Of a DNA stretch of 64,000 nucleotides, positions 11,065-19,701 are shown piece after piece. A program made the translations under genes and the position numbers. Source of the stretch: Lingula anatina (taxonomy: Eukaryota > Brachiopoda > Lingulata > Lingulida > Lingulidae); the NCBI RefSeq assembly GCF_001039355.2, contig NW_019775417.1, positions 8,698-72,697 of the forward strand. The letters run 5' to 3'. Numbering within the stretch: the stretch's first letter is position 1; every line of letters starts with the position of its first letter. The notes under the pieces were generated by a model that saw only the letters and a list, made by a program, of their open reading frames with translations, was not told where the DNA came from and searched no databases.

Positions 11065-12648
11065 ATGGATTTGAGAATGCGACTTCCCTTAACCCTCAAG
11101 TGACCGAGTGGGGTCAGTATGTTTTGTAGGGATCAACCAATTAGTGTGGCGTATACGTCAAAAACTCTTGTGGGGTCATTTATGACCCCAAAGAGAAGCA
11201 TTGGTTTTTACATATTAGTTTTTAAATTTTATCCAAATGTTTTGCCCACGCAACACTGACAGGAAAATTTCACATGCATGTGCTTCATGCAACCAGCCAG
11301 TGTGCCCAAAACATAGGCACAAATAAGTGGTTTGTGAAGATTGTGCTTGGAGTGTTACTAATAGTGCATTGCTGAATCTAATTTCAGTAGTTTTGTTGGA
11401 ACTTGTTCTCATAACTGGGTCTCTCATTTTGACGGTTACAATTTTCTGGTATTTCAGAAATCTAAAGAATTCTGTCCATATCATATTATACATATATTAA
11501 CAAATTGCTTGTGTGGATTTTGTTTTATACACAGATGTGGTAGTAACATACATGTAGGTTGATTGAATGTGTTCTGAGTAGTATGACTTCCTTACCAGCA
11601 TTAGGGTTTTCCCTACTCAGCAAGTCAGCTAATTATTCTTATTGAAGTTAGCAGGATATGCTATCTCAACATTAGTCAAACTATTTTTACTCAAAGTAAT
11701 TTTGTAATGTACTTTTTTCATTTAGTGTGGCAAATAAAAAGAGAAATATTTCTGCAAGTGGAAACTGACAAGGACTGTCTAAATACTGGTGTAATGTTGT
11801 TCTTAAAATCTGTGCTTGGTTATTTCATGTAATAAAAGTATTATTACCAAATACTTATTACATTAGATCATTATAAAATACTTGTCTTAAATCCTGGGAG
11901 TAGTATGGGTGTGATAAAGCCTCAACAGCCTTTTATAATAAGGATCCCTGTACAGAGCACAATGGGGTCATAGATGACCCCACTTGGTCATTTCAGTCAG
12001 TAAAATAGCTTGGTCTCTTGAGGGTTAAGCTGTGTTATAAACGGTCCTAGTGGAGCCGGCAAGACTACCTTTCTTCGAAATTTCTTGCGAAACTCAGATT
12101 TAATGACAGATCATGCTTTTGATAATATTATTTTTGCCTACGCTGTGTGGCAAGATGCTTATGATAAAATTAAAAAAGAAGTTTCCAAACCCATAAAGTT
12201 TATAGAAGGAATACCAAACGATGAACAATTGGAAGAAATATTCGATGCCCAAAAATACTCGCTTCTAATTTTAGATGATTTGTTTAGTGAAAGTTTCGAA
12301 AACCCTAAGATTAAACACATTTTCATACGAAATTCTCATCATAACAACGTGTCGATCATACTTATTACCCATACGTTATTTCCCAAAGAAAAACATGCCA
12401 GAACTATTTCGCTTAACATGCAATATTTAGTTCTTATGAAATCTCCTCGTGATCAGTCGCAGATCAGAGCCTTGTCTCATCAGGTATCTTTACAACATTC
12501 AAAGAAATTTATAGATATCTATAAAGAAGCCACGTCAAAGCCGTACAGCTACCTTTTTATAAATTTCCGTCAAACAACCCCAGAAGAAGTACGTCTGCGA
12601 ACAAATATTTTTCCTGGAGAAACGCATTACGTTTACGTGCCAGTATAA
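11065..12648 (+). pseudogene. FtsK/HerA-type genome-packaging ATPase, split by a transposon
   Basis: This ATPase drives DNA into the capsid in Polintons and related double-jelly-roll viruses. The start is ATG 11065-11067; eight codons later the frame meets TTAA 11089-11092, where a 932-bp piggyBac-derived element is inserted. After the second TTAA (12025-12028) the same frame resumes and stays open to 12648. Walker A reads GPSGAGKT (about 12040-12063), Walker B LLILDD (about 12265-12285), and a sensor-like ITHTLF follows near 12360. Without the insert the protein would be about 215 residues, normal for the family. The next gene starts 37 bases downstream on the same strand. As assembled the gene is interrupted, but it carries no other damage. 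Family assignment is confident from motifs and context. Confidence 0.88.
11089..12028 (+). mobile_element. piggyBac-derived non-autonomous element with TTAA target duplication
   Basis: The insert (11093-12024) starts CCCTCAAGTGACC and ends in the inverse CTTGAGGG, flanked on both sides by TTAA, the piggyBac target. Subterminal copies of GGGGTCA/TGACCCC occur in both orientations near each end. Inside, on the plus strand near 11240-11350, lies a relic of the cysteine-rich C-terminal domain of piggyBac transposases (CASCNQPVCPKH, then CEDC after an in-frame stop). The rest of the transposase is missing, so this is an internal-deletion derivative that needs a transposase from elsewhere. It lies in the packaging ATPase gene. 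Ends, target site and internal relic agree, so the assignment is firm. Confidence 0.85.
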
Positions 12649-12684
12649 AAAGAATGTGTCTTCATATTATCTCGTCATTTTACC

Positions 12685-12999
12685 ATGCAGTCCGAATCGG
12701 CTAACACGTTTATGCCACACCTTAATTTTTTATCCATTGCTGACAGAAGATTGACAAAAAGTGTGATCGAAAATTCACCAAACAGCTTCATTCGAACGCT
12801 GTGCAATTTAGCTAGTAATCTTTTGTACAATACGGAATATAAATTAACTCCACAGGAGAGGACAAAGTTAAATCATCTCAAAAGCTTTGTGCTTAAGTTA
12901 GTGGAGAAACAGAGATCGTTGAAATTCAAGAAGAAAATATTAGCGAAAAATCCGTCATTAGTCAAGGCGATTGTACACCCCATTTTGAGACATGTTTAA
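12685..12999 (+). CDS. Conserved small Polinton protein (104 aa)
   Basis: The ATG at 12685 opens a 104-residue basic, mostly helical protein. Its pattern resembles a small protein found in many animal Polintons: an asparagine-rich SNLLYNTEYKL-type segment, LTPQER, then lysine-rich KSFVLKLVEKQRSLKFKKK and a hydrophobic C-terminus. Its role is not known to me; the basic character and position after the packaging ATPase would fit a virion or DNA-associated protein. It starts 37 bases after the ATPase stop, and its TAA overlaps the start of the next gene (ATGTTTAA), implying one transcript block. Family recognition is from memory of the pattern and is moderate. Confidence 0.7.
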   Translation: MQSESANTFMPHLNFLSIADRRLTKSVIENSPNSFIRTLCNLASNLLYNTEYKLTPQERTKLNHLKSFVLKLVEKQRSLKFKKKILAKNPSLVKAIVHPILRHV

Positions 13000-13669
13000 A
13001 AAGATGGTTCTTATAGATGAAACGGAGTTGAATGCTTTACGAAGGAAATCGAACGTCAATTATTCACCGTTACAGGATGAAATTTTACGAAAGCAGAATG
13101 ATTTGAGTTCTATCATGCAAAGGGAAGATCTGTCGTTTGAAAAACGCATGGAATTATATAATGAACTCCAGAATGAATATCTGCAGATTGCCCGAAAAAA
13201 ACAACCTATCCCTGTAACTATAGAAAATACATCTTCCGTGCAAACGCCTGCAAATGAACCCCTTGAAAACGTAGAACCTACAAAGCGCTTTATCGATACG
13301 CAAATATTAGAATCGGTTCCCACCCGGATGCATAAAAAAGCTAACAGCGTGTTGAGACTCATTGCCAAACACCCTGGTATTTTATCTTATGATGAGCAAG
13401 GCTCGTTGATATATGACGGAGAGACTATACAAAACTCTAACATAATTGATTTAATTAGTGACTTGTACATTTCAAGGAAGCGAAAGTTTACACCCGCTGG
13501 ATTATCGATTTTTCTGAAGGGACTAAAACGTATAAATCTTCCTTCCACTCTTATATCAAACACCACACGGCGACAGGAGTTCTTATCTCTACCAACACAT
13601 ACCAGTAAACAAAAGACGAAGGTCCAAAAGGGCGCGGGAAATAAATGGACTTCGTTTAACATATATTAA
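12992..13669 (+). CDS. Conserved Polinton protein with coiled-coil N-terminus (225 aa)
   Basis: ATG 12992 overlaps the previous gene's stop by eight bases; an internal ATG at residue 5 would avoid the overlap and may be the true start. Residues about 20-70 form a charged heptad-like region (EILRKQNDL, EKRMELYNELQNEYLQ), likely a coiled coil. A proline-rich linker follows. The C-terminal half has the Polinton-typical patterns KKANSVL, the GSLIYDGETIQNSNIIDLI stretch and TPAGLSIFLKGL. The function is not established; in capsid-forming relatives such proteins are suspected virion components. It is the last gene of the plus-strand block and ends about 45 bases before a canonical poly(A) signal. 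The frame is undamaged. Confidence 0.72.
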   Translation: MFKKMVLIDETELNALRRKSNVNYSPLQDEILRKQNDLSSIMQREDLSFEKRMELYNELQNEYLQIARKKQPIPVTIENTSSVQTPANEPLENVEPTKRFIDTQILESVPTRMHKKANSVLRLIAKHPGILSYDEQGSLIYDGETIQNSNIIDLISDLYISRKRKFTPAGLSIFLKGLKRINLPSTLISNTTRRQEFLSLPTHTSKQKTKVQKGAGNKWTSFNIY

Positions 13670-13713
13670 CATAAACAACAACGAAGACAATCATGTATTT
13701 TGAAAGAGTATTT

Positions 13714-13741
13714 AATAAATGCTTTGCTTCCATAGTTTATT
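13714..13741. terminator. Convergent poly(A) signals
   Basis: AATAAA on the plus strand at 13714-13719 serves the block ending at 13669. TTTATT at 13736-13741 is AATAAA on the minus strand, 20 bases beyond the protease stop at 13762. The two transcription blocks therefore end face to face within 100 bases. Confidence 0.65.
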
Positions 13742-13761
13742 TGTGTTGTGATGTACATTAT

Positions 13762-14250
13762 CTATTTACAATATCTATTTACATTATGATATATAACAAA
13801 ATTTCTTTTTACAAAATCGTATACTAAATAGTCGTTAAAATTTGTATCGCTTGAAAAGTTCGCATTTATCTCTTGCATGGTCTTTCCTCGAAACCGTTGC
13901 GACAGAAAGTAAATTGTGTAGTAACCACAGACAACACTCATACGATTTTGTAACAGCTTACTATTATAAGACCACCCTCTTGTAGTATTGTTGTTCAAGA
14001 ATCGAGTAAAATTATCATAATAACTAGGGTGATGTCCAAATGAGTCAAAAAATTCTGCTGATCCGTCATTTGAAACATAAATGCTAATCCAGTGTTCTCC
14101 TATTTCATGAGATTTAGCGGTGTTACCTATTAATCCTGTTGGATATAACTTGATACATTGTGGCACAGTATCTGATGAGAAAACACCTGTGAAATATTTA
14201 CTTGAAATAGGATCTGATTTCATAATACAGTCAAGTTGCCAATTATTCAT
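13762..14250 (-). CDS. Adenain-like capsid maturation cysteine protease (PRO)
   Basis: The 162-residue protein belongs to the adenovirus-type cysteine protease family that cleaves capsid and core proteins during assembly. The catalytic triad is visible in the family order: His53 in GEHWISIYV, Asp69 in FFDSFG and Cys108 in VVCGYYTIYF, with Gln101 in LLQNR as the oxyanion-hole residue. The length is a little under adenain's roughly 200 residues, as usual for Polintons. I chose ATG 14248-14250; a GTG two codons upstream is less likely. It is the last gene of the minus-strand block, downstream of the capsid genes whose products it should process, with a poly(A) signal just beyond. No damage is seen. 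Confidence 0.9.
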   Translation of the reverse strand: MNNWQLDCIMKSDPISSKYFTGVFSSDTVPQCIKLYPTGLIGNTAKSHEIGEHWISIYVSNDGSAEFFDSFGHHPSYYDNFTRFLNNNTTRGWSYNSKLLQNRMSVVCGYYTIYFLSQRFRGKTMQEINANFSSDTNFNDYLVYDFVKRNFVIYHNVNRYCK

Positions 14251-14343
14251 GTTCACGGCTCTACGTAAACAGAACGTCTATTGTCGATTTTGATTACAGA
14301 GTCAAACTCTGCAAACACAACAAGTACACTGTTATTGATAGGC

Positions 14344-15561
14344 TTAGTAAACTCTAGAGAAACCCCTAGCGACCCCTGGCGCGTAGGAGATGTGTAAGGT
14401 TCTCTCGATTCGTCGAGGGGTTAAGTCGAACCCGAAAATAGTATTTCCAGCGTTAAATTCTTCCCTTGATATCGATACATCTCTGTTGACTTCCTCGGGT
14501 TCAATTGACGAAATGAGATCGTAAAAAGGTCTTATATAATTTAATCCCTCGTTCGTTTCAAAATCTAAATTATAAGGTTTCAGCGGAATTTGTTCTCCGG
14601 CGACGGTTAAACGCAAAGACCGGAGATTTTGATGTTTAAAGTTAAAAGGATTTAAATCGTATTGTCCTGAAAAACTAGCATCTGACACCATGCCCATAAA
14701 AATTCTTCGTGGTGCCTTTCCCATGTATATGTTATCCAGAAAAGCATTTCTTACATTATTGGGTATATTGATTATTTTAACTTCTCTTCTAATTATAGGG
14801 TAACAAGCCACGTTATTCATCAACATAGTTTCATGAACAGCCTTGAGGCGGGGAGAAACATTAACCCTCCTCGCAAAAAGAGAAATATTTTTTATCAACA
14901 TTTTTTCATCTTTCGAAGCTGTTCCGGACATTAGACAAAAGCTTTGTTCACTTCGTCGTAGTTTTATTCTGATATCTACATTGTTTAATAAAAGTTTTGG
15001 TTGTTGAAAAAAATCACATTTTATTTTCCCCATCATTTCACACTTTCGGGAACGTTGAAACAACGAATATCTTTGTTTTAAGCCTTCGTTAGCAGGGTCT
15101 CCGCTGACAGCTGTCAAATCAAATAATCCGGCCGAATCCGTATACCAAAGTTCATTGGTCAACCATGATTTTTTCGCAGAATTTCCATGAAATAATAAGT
15201 TATCTAAATACGCTCGATAAGCATAAGTGTTGTTAGATTCAGTGATGACCGTTCCATTCAGTTCCACTTCGACATTTGAAAATAGCGAATGTAACGTATT
15301 GTTAACAGGAGCAGTTTCCTGCCCAATATCTATGTCACTAAAATCATTTTTTACTAACTGGGTTTCCAATTAAAGAACAATGTTATTTGGGTCAATATAT
15401 TCATCTGCGTTTCCTAAAATCAAAAATTCTATTACAGGGGAAGTATCTGTAACACTGCTCACCGGTCTTAATTCTTCTACTGATGAACTGTCTATCTGAA
15501 CTTGAAAATAATCTCTAGTGTTACTAAACAAATCTAATTCAGATTTGACTATGTGTTCCAT
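14344..15561 (-). pseudogene. Double-jelly-roll major capsid protein (MCP), one nonsense codon
   Basis: This is the Polinton hexon-like capsid gene. It starts at ATG 15559-15561 with ELDLFSNTRDYFQVQ. After 63 codons it hits an in-frame TAA at 15370-15372, then continues in the same frame for 341 codons to 14344. Conserved features after the stop include APVNNTLHSLFSNVEVELNG, NTYAYRAYLDNLL and a C-terminal region with QNLRSLRLTVAGEQIPLKPY. Total length, about 405 codons, is at the short end for the family. No frameshift is present, so one base change may separate it from an open gene; a read error or recent mutation are both possible. It lies five bases downstream of the small basic core-like gene and 93 bases upstream of the protease. 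Confidence 0.87.
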
Positions 15562-15566
15562 TGTTA

Positions 15567-15887
15567 CTAAAAATTAGTTTTCCCGGAGAAGTGATTGGTT
15601 GTACGTTTCTTTGTCCGTCTGGCCTTTTTTGCTTTTGCATTCCTTTTTATACTCATATTGTTAATTGTTTTTGTAATTACATCACTGTTTACATAAAGTT
15701 TTCGTTTTCGAGAGGTAGTTTGGGTTTTTCCTTTTGAGTGACGCGCGGACTTTTCACCTATGCGAAGCATAATTGCACGTCGAACTCCAGACCCTTTTTG
15801 TGATCGTTTTCCATGGAATGTATTAATTATTCCTGCGCCTGCTTGATTCTGATAGTACTTTAAGAGCGCTGTATAGACTGGATCCAT
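15567..15887 (-). CDS. Small basic virion-core-like protein (106 aa)
   Basis: Starting at ATG 15885-15887, two bases after the minor capsid stop, this very basic protein has an N-terminus of the type seen in Polinton and adenovirus-like elements: YYQNQAGAGIINTFHGKRSQ followed by KGSG. Glycine-flanked motifs of this kind resemble adenain cleavage sites, so the precursor may be trimmed by the element's protease. The rest is rich in Arg and Lys (SRKRKLY, KAKKARRTKKR), as in DNA-condensing core peptides. It sits between the minor and major capsid genes. A core or minor virion role is inferred from composition and position. The frame is intact. Confidence 0.65.
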   Translation of the reverse strand: MDPVYTALLKYYQNQAGAGIINTFHGKRSQKGSGVRRAIMLRIGEKSARHSKGKTQTTSRKRKLYVNSDVITKTINNMSIKRNAKAKKARRTKKRTTNHFSGKTNF

Positions 15888-15889
15888 TG

Positions 15890-16618
15890 TCACAGTAAAT
15901 TTTTGCGTCTAAAATGAAGTGTTACGATGGTCTTTCTTCCTTGGAACTGAACAAATTTCCCCGTGTCATCAGTTATATGAATTTTTATTGTAGACATTTC
16001 GTTAGAAATTAGAGGCACGTAAATAGGTGAATCGAAACTATGCGTGATTGTTTCACCAAATTCACCCTTGATCGGAACGACACGTAGTAAATTTGCTGAT
16101 GTATCACCTACTAGTTTGGGTTTTATAATGTCTGTGTAAACATAGAGAGAATCGAAGTCGTCTGTCATGTTTGTTGGTTTAGAAGCTGTAGTATCCGACG
16201 ATATAGTGACGTTATCAAAACCCAATATATTTCCAATAGTGCCACTAAATTGAACACTTGCCCCCGCTTTCAAGTATACCGTCACTTTTTTCGTAATAAT
16301 ATTAAATGCAAATCGAATGTTGATTTGACCTTGAGCAGACATCCCGTTATGAATGGCTGTCAAGAGGTCATTCGCATGGGGGTAATACCCACTCGACAAC
16401 CAAAGCGTTTGAGGTTTTTGACCATCGAAATAATTCAGCGAACTATTTTCCAAATTATTCCACGTTTTACAATAAAGAATTTCTGTCAAAGCCACTTCAT
16501 ATTGTCCACGCAAATGTAACGAAGACGACAATTTAGTTCTAAACGCTTCGGGTCTGTTACCTGGGAAAAAGTTGAAACTGCTGTTTGACGGAAGTACGAT
16601 GTGAAATGATGACTCCAT
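15890..16618 (-). CDS. Minor (penton-like, single jelly-roll) capsid protein
   Basis: The 242-residue protein starts at ATG 16616-16618 (MESSFHIVLPSNSS) and matches Polinton minor capsid proteins: FFPGNRPEAFRTKL followed by LRGQYEVALTEI near the N-terminus, then beta-strand-rich sequence ending in LHFRRK. In the virion model it forms the five-fold vertices. An in-frame extension of 36 codons upstream exists, but the conserved N-terminus begins at the chosen ATG. It lies 37 bases beyond the integrase stop and directly before the basic core-like gene. No breaks are seen. Length and motifs agree with the family. Confidence 0.87.
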   Translation of the reverse strand: MESSFHIVLPSNSSFNFFPGNRPEAFRTKLSSSLHLRGQYEVALTEILYCKTWNNLENSSLNYFDGQKPQTLWLSSGYYPHANDLLTAIHNGMSAQGQINIRFAFNIITKKVTVYLKAGASVQFSGTIGNILGFDNVTISSDTTASKPTNMTDDFDSLYVYTDIIKPKLVGDTSANLLRVVPIKGEFGETITHSFDSPIYVPLISNEMSTIKIHITDDTGKFVQFQGRKTIVTLHFRRKNLL

Positions 16619-16655
16619 GGTTCCGACTAACCTTTGGGTGCAACAGCATATCTTT

Positions 16656-17763
16656 TTATATTGTTTTAAAATCTGTTGCCCGGACCCAAGTGTTAAAATT
16701 AGCCGGGTAACCAAACCATTTAACAAAGTGTTCCCGCGATTTACCCTTGCCTCTGGATTTTATAATTTTTTCAACCCTATACACGTTATCTTTCTTTATG
16801 ACACGAATCATCTCTGGCTCATAAACAACTCCTTCTATTATCTCATCATTTAAATCTTTAACTTTATACACGGGGGGATTCCTTCCTAGACGGGCAAATA
16901 TGGTGAACAATTCTTGAGTATACCCTTGTTCGTAACCTTTTGCAAAAGGAGAACGTATTTTGCTTAATCTTACAGTATCTCCTACTTTGAATTTGAATTT
17001 TGTTTTCATCTGTGATGTTTTGCCGTATAATTTTTTCCACACCTTCACGGAATTTTTGTCTAGAATAGCCTCTGCAGGTGACATGCCAATACTCCTATGT
17101 TTGGTTAAATTATATCCTTTTAGTAGATCTGGGAGTACATTCACATAAGTAAGCGTGTTATTATGACTAAAATATTTAAACAAATGTGACTTAAGAGTGC
17201 GATTGAACCTCTCTATCACAGAGCTTTTTTTTTTCACTCTTGGTTGTGAAAAAGCCAATGTGTCGTTCTTTTAAATAAGATAAGAAAGCTCGATTTCGAA
17301 ATTCGGTGCCTGCGTCCGCTTGAACAACGTGAAGGCGAGATTTATAAAATTTAATACTTTGTAGAATTTGCTTGAAAGCTTCCAGAACATTGTGAGCGCT
17401 TTTAGTTTTTATAGGAATAGCCCATGCAAATTTTGAAAACACATCGATTGCAGTCAAAATAAAATTATTATTTTTATTGTATTTTGCTAATTTAGTAAGA
17501 TCCACTAAATCAATTTGAAATTGCTCAAATGCTGCAGACGTAACTACTCGATTTGTTTTAAATCGTATTCTTCTTGGCACATGCAGGGTGTACGTATCTT
17601 GCTCAGCTAAAAAATCTTTAATTTGTTTGACACTGACTTTTTTTCCGTCTTTGCGAGCAGCCTTGTAAAGTTTCAACACTCCACCAAAGCTCGCAGGGTT
17701 TGAAGGATTGTAATATATATTTTTTAAATATGTCTCAATACTTTCAGTCCTTTTCTTTTTCAT
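16656..17763 (-). pseudogene. Polinton integrase (retrovirus-like, chromodomain), one frameshift
   Basis: The gene starts at ATG 17763. Its N-terminal part has the Polinton pattern YYNPSNPASFGGVLKLY. The rve core follows with Asp in FQIDLVDL, Asp in VVQADAGTEF and Glu in SVIERFNRTLK, the D,D,E metal-binding set. The C-terminus is a chromodomain (YRVEKIIKSRGKGKSREHF, then VKWFGYPANFNTW), expected to bind methylated histone and steer integration. The frame is lost at a run of ten T (plus strand, 17225-17234), just before the catalytic Glu; the remainder is open in the next frame to 16656. One base in a homopolymer explains it, so a sequencing or slippage error is plausible. It is followed closely by the minor capsid gene. 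Confidence 0.92.
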
Positions 17764-17848
17764 TGTTCGACATCTATTTTCTCCTCGTACTGTATGATGA
17801 ATGAATCTTTGTTGTCCAAGTGTCCTATTTTAAAATAAACTCCACGGT

Positions 17849-18316
17849 TTAGGGGACAGGAGGCCAGGGTGCATGGTCTGGTTCATCTAAACCTAAATCG
17901 AGTAAAGTTTGCACTGTGTTTGCAGTGCATGGGGGTTTCGGATCACGTGCAACAAACAAATTAACAAATTCCCAGCGAGTCTTGGGAGTTAGGGGAACGT
18001 TGTACCGATTATTTTCTCTTGTTTCAGGAGTAGCCATGCTACAATAAGGTGAGTGCTTTCTATGTTCTCTGTCCGAAGCATCATTCAAGGGATTCCAATT
18101 TTTTAAACGCACATGACAGTAGAAACAACGTACGGTATCATCGTTTTTAGGAGCATGTAAATCGCGATAGAATCCCGAAAGAGCCAACGGTAAGGGGTTG
18201 ATGAGAAATTTGCCGGGCCAATCTAAAAAGCTCAAAATGCGATCCGATTCTTTTGCAAAGGGGATGCAAATACTATCACTTACACAGCAATCGATTGAGT
18301 CCTTATTGTCATCCAT
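17849..18316 (-). CDS. BIR-domain (inhibitor-of-apoptosis-like) protein
   Basis: The 155-residue protein contains one BIR domain, the zinc fold that binds caspases or IAP-binding motifs. Visible features in order: RILSFLDWPGKF, a hydrophobic segment with LALSGFYRDL, CFYC (first two zinc ligands), LKNWNP, then EHRKHSPYC (His and Cys ligands, H-x6-C). The gap from the second Cys to the His is 17 residues, one more than the common 16. There is no RING domain; the C-terminus is proline-rich. The start is ATG 18314-18316. It lies 85 bases upstream of the integrase in the same orientation, inside the Polinton. By analogy with baculovirus and other large-virus IAPs it could delay death of host cells, but that is inference. 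The domain call is strong and the frame intact. Confidence 0.85.
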   Translation of the reverse strand: MDDNKDSIDCCVSDSICIPFAKESDRILSFLDWPGKFLINPLPLALSGFYRDLHAPKNDDTVRCFYCHVRLKNWNPLNDASDREHRKHSPYCSMATPETRENNRYNVPLTPKTRWEFVNLFVARDPKPPCTANTVQTLLDLGLDEPDHAPWPPVP

Positions 18317-18734
18317 TCTTATTTATTCGGTAAATCAATTAAAAATGACACGAATTTCTCACGAACGTGCAATTTATTCTTATCCTTTTCATTAATCAAC
18401 CAATCAATGTTTTCGATAGTTCAGTTAATAGAAATATTCAAATAGAAAACAAACACCTTTTTTTTCTACTAACTAATTTTTATTTCATTAAAAATAAACA
18501 ATAACCATCAATTATACTAACAAAAGGTAATAATACAAAACATTTTGTCATTATTTACATGGTTATTCATACATAGAAATATGTACATTTTATTCAGTGA
18601 ATACAACTAACATAAATATTCTTCCTTTATGAAAAGCAAAGATATATGCGATTTGACAGTTTTTCTCTTTCTAATAAAAGTAACATACAGTTTTTCTCTT
18701 TCTAATAAAAGTAACATACAGTATGTCACTTGCT

Positions 18735-18771
<37 letters not shown>

Positions 18772-18774
18772 CAT
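18317..18774. other. Non-coding spacer with poly-T tract
   Basis: This AT-rich spacer holds two copies of a 31-bp unit with TCTAATAAAAGTAACATAC (about 18658-18720) and 32 consecutive T at 18740-18771. On the minus strand that is a poly-A tract beginning a few bases after the stop of the next gene upstream. No coding sequence is seen. Confidence 0.7.
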
Positions 18775-19608
18775 TTAAATGTTATTGTTCACAGTGTCAT
18801 ATGCATAATATGCAAGTTTAGCTATCTCGGTATCAGGGACCCACAGTTCTTTCTCATTAGAGACATCCTGCAGAAAATCCTCTAACATTGGTACAGACAT
18901 TATCACGGATAACACGTATGGGTTTTCATACTCATTCTGTTTCTCTCTCACTATTTTATACCCCCGAAGAATCTTTTGATGTGTGATGTTGTCCTTGGCG
19001 TCGTCAAAATAGGTACGCACGGAGCAATCCCACTCAGCCATGCATCCATCCATATGATGTTTTTGCGAAGGATGGTCAGAAACGCACCCGGTACAGTACT
19101 TTGCGGCTAATCTTGAAATTTCTCTGGCTATGAACTTGATATAGAGAAGGCGAACGAGAGCAATGTCCTCTGTTACATCTCTCTCATTCATTTTAACGAC
19201 TGCAACATTAGGCACAGCGATCGGAGGACTTGCTAAAACCCTAATTCTTTCATCAATCTCAGGTATTTTACATACCAAAGTTTTCCACGTAGCACGATCT
19301 ATCTCTACCTCAAATTGTGGCCGAGATGTCTTCTTGTAAGGGTTGTAGCATATAGTGATACTCGGTTCGTAGTCGTGGATCGTTACTCTAACACCATTGT
19401 TCTCTATCCATATGGGGTTCGATTCATGTAAGGAACTCATCGATGATTCAATGTTCGGTATTGTAGATTTCAATACTTCCCAAGCATCTGCAGAGAATCT
19501 AAGTTTGTTGCATGATCGCAATTCACTTATCACAACTATAGGTTTCTGATACTTATTCAGACAGACGCTAAGCAGAAAGCTTTCTCTCAGTTTAAAATAT
19601 CGAGACAT
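18775..19608 (-). CDS. Polinton protein with internal repeat and zinc-like HPSQ motif (277 aa)
   Basis: The preferred start is ATG 19606-19608 (MSRYFKLRESF). The N-terminal 130 residues contain two related modules, LRFSADAWEVLKSTIPNIES and VEIDRATWKTLVCKIPEIDE, each a strand then W-x-x-L and an IP-I helix, reminiscent of PC4-like single-strand DNA-binding folds. The middle has a probable zinc site, YCTGCVSDHPSQKHHMDGC, a C-x2-C, HPSQ, H, C pattern I associate with uncharacterised invertebrate and Polinton proteins. A helical C-terminus follows. It is the outermost gene near the right terminus and heads the minus-strand block. A nucleic-acid role is inference; I do not know an established function. 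The frame is intact; a poly-A tract follows the stop within four bases. Confidence 0.6.
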   Translation of the reverse strand: MSRYFKLRESFLLSVCLNKYQKPIVVISELRSCNKLRFSADAWEVLKSTIPNIESSMSSLHESNPIWIENNGVRVTIHDYEPSITICYNPYKKTSRPQFEVEIDRATWKTLVCKIPEIDERIRVLASPPIAVPNVAVVKMNERDVTEDIALVRLLYIKFIAREISRLAAKYCTGCVSDHPSQKHHMDGCMAEWDCSVRTYFDDAKDNITHQKILRGYKIVREKQNEYENPYVLSVIMSVPMLEDFLQDVSNEKELWVPDTEIAKLAYYAYDTVNNNI

Positions 19609-19679
19609 TGTTGATATTGTTAAAATGTACACTGAGTATGGAGGTAAAACTAATGATCAGTCCTCTTAAGTACTCGAGT

Positions 19680-19701
19680 CCTGGTGTAGATCTACACCAG
19701 G
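19680..19701. repeat. Perfect 22-bp palindrome at inner edge of right terminal repeat
   Basis: The palindrome is centred on AGATCT with arms CCTGGTGT and ACACCAGG. Half of it (CCTGGTGTAGA, 2850-2860) marks the inner edge of the left repeat, after which left and right sequences diverge. Confidence 0.9.
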
